From: Triticum aestivum
Taxonomy: Eukaryota > Streptophyta > Magnoliopsida > Poales > Poaceae
Direction of reading: 5' to 3'
DNA: 64,000 nt
Assembly (NCBI RefSeq): GCF_018294505.1
Contig: NC_057800.1
Coordinates: 474,955,037-475,019,036, forward strand
Part shown: positions 55,178 to 64,000 of the stretch, in pieces
Position numbering within the stretch: the first letter of the stretch is position 1
Layout of the letters: each line of letters begins with the position of its first letter
The notes under the pieces: model-generated
Database searches by the model: none
Seen by the model: the letters and a program-made list of their open reading frames with translations, nothing else
What the model was told of the DNA's origin: nothing
Program-made: the position numbers and the translations under genes

Positions 55178-56135
55178 TGTCGGATTTCGGGTTCCGGCAG
55201 ACCCTTGAGGTTCGAACACTGGGGTGCGCGCGGAGATTTCGCCTCCTACCTCCCCGCGCCCCTCCGCCACGCTAGGATCAAAGCTACGAAAAGAACAACA
55301 CAAGGGACACAGGGTTTATACTGGTTCGGGCCACCGTTGTGGTGTAATACCCTACTCCAGTGTGTGGTGTGGTGGATTGCCTCTTGGGCTGATGATAATG
55401 GACAGTACAAGGAAGAACAGCCTCGCGAGGGTCTATTCTCGGCTGGGGCGATGAACTACTGGGAGGAGTTCAGCCACCTTTCTCTATCTCTCTCTCTCTC
55501 TCTTTATCACCCCTCTACTTGTCGAGCCCTTGGAGGAGACTGAGCCGAACCCCTTGCTACGTGGGTGGCCGGTCCTATTTATAGTGGCCCTGGTCCTCTC
55601 CCCAAATATTGAGCGGGAAGGGAGCCAACAATGGCGGGCTAATTTGAAGGGGGACAGCAAGTATCAACTATCCTGACAAAAGTAGTCTTCGCCTGCGCAA
55701 AGCTCTGGTGATGACGCCGTCTTGGGCTCCATGGTGACCTCCGTCTCGTAGTCCTCCTGGTCTTGGTCTCGTTGCACCGAAACGACAACCTTTGCCTGAT
55801 GCCTCAGTACTCCACGGCTGCGCTTGCCCCCTTTGCACCAAAGAGGAAAGGAGGACGCTGCGCGGGCTGGCACCCGCCTGGCGCCCTGAGTCGTCATGGC
55901 TTGCGTCACGGGCACCTTGCGAGGTACCCCGCCTTGATCTCTCCGCCTCCTCGTGAGCCAGCCTGACGAGGCCGTGCCTGAGGAAGCTCCGTGTCGTCCG
56001 CCCCACGAGGCTTGGCCCCTCGCGAGGGTCTTGGGTTTGTGCTGGTGAAGATGGGCCGTGCTGGGCCCCCCTTTGAGCCACGCCGCAGGCCGCAGGCAGG
56101 CAAGTCTGGGGACCCCCGTTCCCAGAACACCGACA
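55178..56135 (-). repeat. Element C 5' LTR (right copy)
   Basis: 958 bp, TGTCGGATTT to ACCGACA on +. Very similar to 46832-47803, with a shorter (TC)n run at 55487-55502. TATA box at 55576-55583 (minus). Confidence 0.92.
55576..55583 (-). promoter_or_regulatory. TATA box of element C 5' LTR
   Basis: TATAAATA on minus, inside the sense-strand LTR. Likely drives the gag transcript. Confidence 0.6.
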
Positions 56136-56140
56136 TGGTC

Positions 56141-56918
56141 TGTCCGGAGTAGAGAGTTAATGTTTCTGGAAGACTGTGTCTCGGTCATCCGTTTATCAAA
56201 CACCATGTAGTGCGAGAAATCCAACAGAGGCGATCGAGTCTTGTGGGGAAAAGTGCGCAAACCTCTGTAGAGTGTACAATCTAATTATGGTTAGCCGTGT
56301 CTCCGGTTATTGACAATCTTGAGTATCTAGTACTTGGAGTATCTTAAGTATCTCATCACTTTTAATTAATATTGTTGGGTTGTTAATCACTTTAATTGGG
56401 ATTGAGTTGGAGGAACCTTCTCAATGATGTTTCAACCACCATGATAGTTAAAATAAAACTTATTCCTTTGTTGTAGGAAAAAATGGCTTTTCATAAAAAT
56501 TATAACCATAGAGCTTTCCACCAGCCAAATATGCATGTAGTGATAGCATTATCCTGTTCTTGCTCTACTGTGTTATATTGCCAGCATATTCCATGTGCTG
56601 ACCTGTTTTCGGGCTGCAACGTATTATATTGTAGACTTTTCAGACAAAGAGTAAGGTTTGATAGGTCGTTGCCGTGCAGCACAGCTATATTGTTGGAGTT
56701 GATGGACTCACTTTATCTTCCAAGCCTTCCGCTGTTATCGTATTAGATGGCCTTAAGCCATATTTATTGTAATAAGTTCTCTTTTGAGACATTCGATGTA
56801 ATAAGTGTGTGATTGCTACTCTGTTATAAATCCTTTGAGTACTGTGTGTGTCAGCATTACCGATCCAGGGATGACACTGAAGCACAGAGACTTGACTGTT
56901 TGAGGTCGGGTCGCTACA
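56141..56918 (+). repeat. Element B 3' LTR, right part
   Basis: Continues the LTR after element C with TGTCCGGAGTAGAG and ends GGTCGCTACA, followed by TSD ATAAC (56919-56923). Confidence 0.92.
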
Positions 56919-56923
56919 ATAAC

Positions 56924-59900
56924 CTCGACGCCACCCAGTACTGGGGCGGGAGTTCGGGATTATTGCCATAACTCGTATAACAGATGCTTTTCGAAGGTTG
57001 AGGTAAACGATTTCCGAAGGTTTCTTGATTATGTGTTGAAGGATGGATACATCTGGATGTAGGAATTGTTAGTTTGGGTGAGATATTATGCTTCCCCTGT
57101 ATCCCCAACACCTGACTGCATAACCAGAAAGTTTCGGGAGTTTATAAGTGGGAATTCATGTATCACGTAGGATATCCTTCCAACAGACACATGATACAAT
57201 ATGGGATCTATCATATGTTTGTTTCCGGCTTATTCTGCAAGCCAATCCTTTGTTTTGTTTTCAGTTGTGGTATTCGAGTTGCTTCGAAGTCAAGTGTTGA
57301 TTCCATACCTTCCTTAAGCGGTGTTCTCATATTTCTTTGGGAATACTAATCCTTCTTGATCATTGAGTTTGTCATCTCAATTTCTTCTCAACCGGTGTGA
57401 TCTTCTTCAAGTGGCTCTGATCATTTTCAACTTCCGCAAGATCAACTCTAAGTTTTTTTCTCAACGGTATCCTTTCCATCTGCCCAAGTTGCCTTTGTTT
57501 TCCCGCCCTCCCACCCTTTTTCTTCGAGGACTCAGATTTCTTAATCAAGTATCATTTTATTGATGGAAAGTCTCTTCAGTCTTTTCTTTCAATGTTTTAC
57601 CCGGTGTTTCTTATGAAGATGCTAAGGGAGCTTCAAGTTCATCACTGTTCACTCGTTTTCTTCTCTGGTGGATTCAATTCAAGCTTTGTCGATCATATCT
57701 TTTCATCGTTTCTAATGCTTTCTCATGCCGGTGCACCTCTTAATCTTTCACCTCTCACTATTCATTTGTTTCGGAGTGTCGAAGATATCTCAGAAGATTC
57801 ATGTTTTCACTCCTAATCCGTTCAAGCTATTTCGAGGATGTTATCTCATACAAGCTATTTAACTCAACTGGTGCAATCTCCTTTTCAACTAATCGTTCAA
57901 CGGTGTATCTTTTGAGTGGGCCCTAACCCACAGGTCTTTTCCCAGGATCTTACCTGATTCTTCTAATTTTCTCGGAGTTATTCTCAAATTCATTTCAAAC
58001 TTTGAAGTAAGAATGAATTATCATCAGTCATATGTCTTTCTCCAAGATCTTTCAAATTCTTTTCATCATTGGTTCAACCTTTCTAATTTTCATCCCGGAG
58101 TATCTCAACAATTCATGGTGGTGTTTCTCATCATCATTCTCGGGTTTGTGAAGACCGAAAAAGAGTTCTCTTAAATCTTGCTCCATTCTCTTCAAGATTC
58201 ATGGTTCTAGCTTGATGCCATCCTCTCATAATTGTTTTCGATTGTGAGAATTCTTTATAACCATCCGGAGCAATTCAGGAGTCTTTTCAGTTTTAATCTT
58301 CGGAGCCCATCATCTCAAAATCAATCATTCAATCTTTCAGCTCTCGTTCTCCAAATCTTACCGGTGCATCATTCGAGTATTCTCTAATCAGCTCATGATC
58401 TCCTTATTTCTCTTGTATCTAAATTCCCTCAACTATCTTCATTCGTTTCCCAAATTCTTCCCGGTGAATTATGCCTTTGCTACTTCCATTTTCAATTCTT
58501 ACGGTGGTTCGTTCAAGAGTTCCCTTCCTTGGTTATCACATCAATTCATTCATTGTTTCCAAATCCCACCGGTGGTTCCATCAATACCTTCCCCAGTTGG
58601 TGCTATATCTATCTTAATCCTTTCTACGAGAATAAGTAGTATGCCAAATCCGTTGCTTGTCATCAATTTAAATTGGTGAAGGATAAGCATAATGTAATTC
58701 TTATTCTTGTTTCATCGAGTAAATTCAATTCCTTATTCCGGAGGCCCATCAAGTTCTCGGTTTCAATTGTTTCATCTTTTCTTTTCCTGGAGTCCCAAGC
58801 TCTATCAATTATATCGTCGCGAAAATCCATCTAAATCATTACAAGGCTTCACCTTGTGTTTTCAACTTCTCTTTCTTTTTATCATCATTTTGTTACCGGA
58901 GTTATTCATGAAGGCTCTACATGGTGGTTCATCAAGGATTTAATTCATTCTCGAAGTGTTCACCAAGAGGAGCTCAAGCATTCTTCATCTTGCATTCCGA
59001 AGTGCAATTCTTTCATATCTTATCTTTTGAGGTGGTGTTATGTCATTGTTGATAATTTCCCTTCGGGTTTCATGATTCGCAAGTTTTCAAGAGTGACATA
59101 TCTAAATCCATCATTTTCTCTTCGCTCAAGACATCTTTTCAATCCATCAATCTCTTCATTGGAGTTATCTTGAGATATATTTCACCTAAAGCTTTCCCTA
59201 AGGATTGTTGCTATTTATGGTGCTCATAAATGACCCAAGTTCTTCATTTATCCTCCCAGTGAAATAAGTTTCTCGTCTCCTTGTTCATATCAATCCAATC
59301 TATTGTTTTTCGTTAGTGGCCGGTTGTCATCTCATAATTTTGAGATGTTTTCCATAAGCCCACAACAAGCTTACTCTTTTCGTTGTTGGTTTTCCAACAA
59401 CTCCGTTCGACCCTTCTCCTAAAGATGCTTTTTCAAGCTCATTTGAGGTAGAAGATGTTGTTTTCTCCTCCATTCTTTTGATTCCATTCTTACATTTGTT
59501 CTGGAGGCATTGTGATGTTGCTCTCTTCGACCCATCATCTTGTTTTGTCAAGATCATGTTCAATTCCTTCCATTTATAGTCGGAGTGCTGCCCAAATTAT
59601 ATCATTCTTATTCCTTCTCTATCTTGTTTTAACCGGAGTGTTGTATCATCTGCTCAAGTTCTTTTCGTCTTATCAAGTCTTGCATCTTGTTTCAATCGGA
59701 GTGCTTGCATCTAGTTCTTGTCCATTGTAACCTTTTCTTATGTCTTTCAACCCACAAGGTCCTCGTAATGTTCCTTGTTCCTCTTTTCTAACGGAGTGTT
59801 TTAAACTTTGTTCATCTTCGTTGTATTCCTTCTTTCAATTTGTTCATCATCTCAAGGTTCTTGGTTTCACTCGTTTGTCCAAGAAGCCACTTTGTTTTAC

Positions 59901-59972
59901 CTCTTCCTCTTCCGTTTCTCCCCGGTGCCATCCTAGATCCCGGGACGAGATCCTCTCGTAGTGGTGGAGTGT
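56924..59972 (+). other. Element A right interior, pyrimidine-rich non-coding
   Basis: About 3 kb strongly biased to C and T on +. No gag or pol peptide on either strand. A degenerate motif of the type CCGG(A/T)GT recurs every few tens to about two hundred bases (for example near 57394, 57601, 57729, 58104, 58364, 58461, 58896, 59635). It ends with the purine-rich GTAGTGGTGGAGTGT before the 3' LTR, the PPT candidate. Confidence 0.65.
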
Positions 59973-62900
59973 TGTGACACCCCAAGGCCAGAGCTTCAGA
60001 CACCTTCCATGTTTTCCGAGTTTCGTCGTGTGAGTTGTTGGTTTGGTGCAGTCCTCATTGCATCATTTGCATTGCATCATGTCATCATGTCATTTAATTT
60101 TGTAAAACTCAACTAAATAAAATGCATAGATCTTTGGTCTATTTAAATTGAGGGACTTCACATGGTGAAATTCTCTTTATAACATATAAAAGTCTCCTAC
60201 TATTATTAGGGAGCTATTATAAAATATTCCATTCTTATGGAATCAATCAATACACACTTGCATCTTTCTCTCTTGCCACCAAATCTCTCTTCTAGTTGAA
60301 AGCCAATCACTAGCTTCTTTCCTTCAGATTTACCCATTCGTTGCAAGTGACATTTTTCTGTCACATAAAAAATGTTCTTTCTTTCCCTATTAATCTTAAA
60401 CCATGCCTACACCCTCCCTGTCAAATTTCAGCTCATTTGGGTTTGGTTTGGTTGGGTTCAAAATGGCTCAAGTTTGAATTTAATTCAAACTTGAATTATT
60501 TTTCTATCTCTAAAAATTGCCAAACCATTTTATTATATTTGTGCAAAGTTCCAGCGCTCCAAGAATATTTTATTTTCTGAAATATTCTACCTCTAACCCC
60601 TCTTTCTATTTTCTTTCGTTCCCCTGGTTATTTTTCTCTAAATTGATAGAGAGAGATAGCTGGACGGCCTGCGGCCAGGCCTATGGTCATATCCCAGCCA
60701 GCCCATCCATCTCCGCGGCCCAAGGCCCAGCCGCGCCCCACTGCAACCCTAGCGTCTCCTTCCCTCGTCCCCCATCTCTCGTTCCCTCCTCCTCCCGTTC
60801 GTTTTCCTTAGCGCCGCCACCACACACGCAACACACCAGGGAGGATCCCCGCGCCCGGTCCCCCAGTTCCTCATGCCCGAGGGCCTCGCGTGCGAGTCCG
60901 ACCCTGAGCGCCAGAGATGCTCTTTCTCCCGCTGACGTCCTCCCAGCGCCACCCCTCCCCCGTGTCGCACTGCAACCTCGGGACCCGCCGGACCTCCTTC
61001 CTCTACTCCCAGTCGCCGCCCGCTCCTCCCATGCCTCCGCCGCCACCGAGCTCCACCAGGAAGACCACCCCGCGCGTGACCCGGCGCCTTGCTGCCCTAC
61101 CCCGCGCCTGGGGCTTCCTCCTCGCCCTCGCTGCTCGCCCGCGGGCCACGCGGCCTGATGCCGGCCTCGCCGGAGCGTGCTGCCAGCAGCAGGTCGCCGC
61201 CGAGCCATCTCGCCAGACGCCCGTGCCGGAGACCTCCTCGTCGCCTCCCTGCAGCCTCCTTCTTGTCGCCTGCGTCTGCTCGTCTTGTCCTCCGCGTGCG
61301 TGCATGCCGTCGCCCATCTGTTGACCTCCTCTGCTCCTTCGTGCGGAGCAGCACCACCACGGGTCCTCGGCCCGAGCTGCTACTGACCACCGACCAATGC
61401 CGACCCAGGACAGGACCTTGCCAGGTCCACCCCGCTCCGGCCACGACACCGGCAAGACCACTGCTGCATATGTACATTGCTTTGTTGCTCGTTGCATGCC
61501 AAGACTGCCTCCGTGGATTTCGTCAAGTTCATTTTGCCAACTACCACTATCGCCGAGTACGACTACTTCCATGATGATATGAGAACAACTACCGTCGACC
61601 TGCATTTTGTCAACTACCACTACCGTCGACCCTCGAAGCCTCCGTGGACGTCAAGTTCCTCACCGTGACCCCGAACATCTACGGAAACTTGTGTGACTAA
61701 GAACGTGAACGACTACCGTCGACAAGATCGCTAGTACCACTACCATTGCCGATGATCGATAGTACCACTACTTCCACTACCGTCGCCATAAGAACGACTA
61801 CTTCCACTACGAACTTCCCAAGAACATCTACTTCCTCTACTTTGCATCGAACTCCTCGGAAATGCATGCTTCGAAGGTATAACCGTCGAGAACGACCGCC
61901 CATGGATGAATGCATGTGTTGTATGAGATGCATGTTTAGATGTTGTATCCGCCCGTGAACGTTTGACTTTGTCACTCACTTCCTTGCCACTAACCCGTGG
62001 GAACCCGGCATCCGGGATCACCCCACCAACCTTGCTTGACACACTCCCGCCACACTACCTTTTGCACTGGTATTTCCGTGAGCTACCGGAACCGATATGT
62101 TGTCGTGGCATCATTTTCGGATTCATCGCCGTGGCACCCTTTCTTTCCACCATGGTGACAAATGCTTCATAATTTGCTCATATCAACATTTTCATAGAAA
62201 TTGCATAAACTTGAACATGTCATCCGCATAATGATAATAACATTTAAAATGATTAACATTGTTGTTGCATTAAATTGCTAAAGCACATGAGGATTTACCG
62301 GAATTGTTGTTTGATGTTTCTGGCCTCATTTAAAATGTCTAACTATGTTTTTTACTCATGTTTCACCTCTTGCCATGTTAAGAACATTTAATTTTGTTGG
62401 GTACATAACCGGGAGTGAACTAAATAATTGAATGTGGTGTTTCATCAATATGCAAATCGTTGCATATTGAGCTCCACTTAATTTGTAGTATTGTTTGTGC
62501 ACTTTGCCAGGCCATGCCTCATTAAACCGGACATGCATCATACTTGGTTGCGCATCATGCCATGTTTATGTGATGGTTGTTTACTAGGTTGCTTGTTTCT
62601 TTCCGGGTTGCTTCTCTCCTTAGCTTCGGTTCCGTTCTGGAGTTGTGAGGATTCGTTCGACTTCGTGTGTATGTCTTCTTCATGGACTCGTTCTTCTTCC
62701 TTGCGGGATTTCAGGCAAGATGATCATACCCTCGAAATCACTTCTATCTTTGCTTGCTAGTTGTTCATTCTATCTCTTGTCATGCTAGCTACCACTTGTT
62801 ATATCATGCCTCCCATATTGCCATGTCAAGCCTCTAAGCCACCATTCCTAGCAAACCGTTGTTTGGCTAAGTTACCGCTTTTGCTCAGCCCCTCTTATAG

Positions 62901-64000
62901 CGTTGCTAGTTGCAGGTGAAGATGAAGTTTGTTCCTTGTTGGAACATGGATATTGTTGGTATATCATTATTATATCTTATTTACTTTAATGCACCTATAT
63001 ACTTGGTAAAGGGTGGAAGGATCGGCCTTATGCCTGGTGTTTTGTTCCACTCTTGTCGCCCTAGTTTCCGTCATACCAGTGTTATGTTCCTTGATTTTGC
63101 GTTCCTTACGCGGTTGGGTGTTATAGGGACCCCTTGACAGTTTGCTTTGAATAAAACTCATCCAGCAAGGCCCAACCTTGGTTTTACCATTTACCTCATC
63201 ACCACCTATACTTTTCCCTTGGGAGTCGCGCTCTCGAGGGTCATCTTTATTTTAACCCCCCAGGTCAGTGCTTCTCTAAGTGTTGGTCCGAACCGGGCAA
63301 CCTACGGGGCCACCTCGGGACAACTTGAGGGCTGATTTTACTCGTAGCTTGACCTATCTGGTGTTGCCCTGAGAACGAGATATGTGCAGCTCCTATCGGG
63401 ATTGTCGGCACATCGGGCGGCTTTGCTGGTCTTGTTTTACCATTGTCGAAATGTCTTGTAACCGGGATTCCGAGTCTGGTGGGGTCTTCCTGGGAGAAGG
63501 AATATCCTTCGTTGACCGTGAGAGCTTGTGATGGGCTAAGTTGGGACACCCGTGTACGGTTTTGAACTTTCGAAAGCCGTGCCCGCGGTTATGTGGTAGA
63601 TGGGAATTTGTTAATGTCCGGTTGTAGAGAACTTGACACTTAACTTAATTAAAATGTATCAATCGCATGTGTAGCCGTGATGGCCTCTTCTCGGCGGAGT
63701 CCAGGAAGTGAACACGGTCTTGTGTTATGCTTGAACGTAAGTAGTTTCAGGATCACTTCTTGATCACTTCTAGCTTCTCGACCATTGCGTTGCTTCTCTT
63801 CTCGCTCTTATTTGTGTATGTTAGCCACCATATATGCTTAGTGCTTGCTGCAGCTCCACCTCATTACCTTATCCTACCCATAAGCTTAAATAGTCTTGAT
63901 CTCGCGGGTGTGAGATTGCTGAGTCCTTGTGACTCACATATACTTCCAAATAGTTGCAGGTGCCGATGATACCAGTGCAGGTGACGCATCCCAGCTCAAG
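59973..64000 (+). repeat. Element A 3' LTR, runs off the window
   Basis: Starts TGTGACACCCCAAGGC. It includes the part missing from the 5' copy (about 60645-61820), a GC-rich block at 60660-61330 and the empty CATTT site at 62241-62245. ORFs in the GC-rich block have no family features and are broken or absent in the 5' copy. Confidence 0.88.
61540..61830. repeat. Degenerate ACTACC/TCGAC repeat cluster in element A LTR
   Basis: Many imperfect copies of a short ACTACCNTCGAC or ACTACTTCCACTAC type word, with irregular spacing. Lies in the block deleted from the 5' LTR. Confidence 0.5.

Larger units (their letters stand above)
46832..56135 (-). mobile_element. Element C: Tat-lineage Gypsy, non-autonomous, opposite-strand ORF
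   Basis: 9,304 bp on the minus strand: 5' LTR 55178-56135, PBS, gag-protease, RT remnant, spacer with tandem repeats, accessory ORF in the opposite direction, PPT-like CTCGGGGGCTAC (47804-47815), 3' LTR 46832-47803. Flanked by AGGTC (46827-46831) and TGGTC (56136-56140). The unoccupied sequence in the B 5' LTR reads TGGTC at 24421-24425, so the left copy carries one change. Lineage inferred from the layout and from the PF04195-like ORF. Family name not determined. Confidence 0.9.

Noticed and set aside
60517..61620. ORFs of 213, 205 and 173 codons in the element A 3' LTR
   Set aside because: Composition-driven, on both strands, and the block is missing from the sister LTR. No family features.

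Overview
The window is a stack of nested plant LTR retrotransposons from a large grass genome, most likely wheat or another Triticeae species. I recognise the LTRs and internal sequences of three Triticeae families from memory: Angela/WIS/BARE-1-group Copia, Sabrina-type Gypsy and Fatima-type Gypsy. I see no host protein gene, tRNA gene, rRNA gene or CRISPR array. Family names come from recognition, not from a search. Element limits come from TG..CA-type ends, paired LTRs, primer-binding sites (PBS), polypurine tracts (PPT) and target-site duplications (TSD) read directly in the sequence.

Left part (1-17.6 kb). A + sense LTR end of a Tat-lineage Gypsy (1-505) sits in a minus-strand Angela-like Copia fragment (506-3034). 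That Copia LTR is cut by a gag-only Sabrina-like element (3035-8731). The Sabrina 3' LTR is in turn cut by a Fatima-like element (8732-17621), which keeps gag-protease and a spliced antisense ORF but has no reverse transcriptase. The Fatima 3' LTR is truncated and joined through a short filler to the next element.

Right part (17.6-64 kb). The outermost element, A (17645 to beyond 64000), has about 4.36-kb LTRs and about 3.46 kb of non-coding interior, the dimensions of a LARD (large retrotransposon derivative). Its left LTR carries a solo Angela-type LTR (18237-19958, TSD CATTT), and the matching place in the right LTR is empty. Its interior holds element B (22463-56918, TSD ATAAC), a chromodomain-bearing Gypsy and the only element with a near-complete pol, which is broken by stops and frameshifts. 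B holds a LINE remnant (about 28315-29268), a gag-only Copia D (29963-40718, TSD ACAGG) and, in its 3' LTR, a minus-strand Tat-lineage Gypsy C (46832-56135, TSD AGGTC/TGGTC). C has an intact gag-protease, an RT remnant and an opposite-strand accessory ORF.

How it fits together. Inferred order in the right part: A, then B and the solo-LTR insertion, then C and D inside B. Two long ORFs are intact (gag of D, gag-protease of C), both in elements without a usable polymerase. No element here encodes a working reverse transcriptase or integrase, so any recent mobility of C, D, Fatima or Sabrina must have used enzymes supplied from elsewhere. Two 10-N gaps lie beside AAC microsatellites, so the order of 26.2-29.9 kb is less secure.
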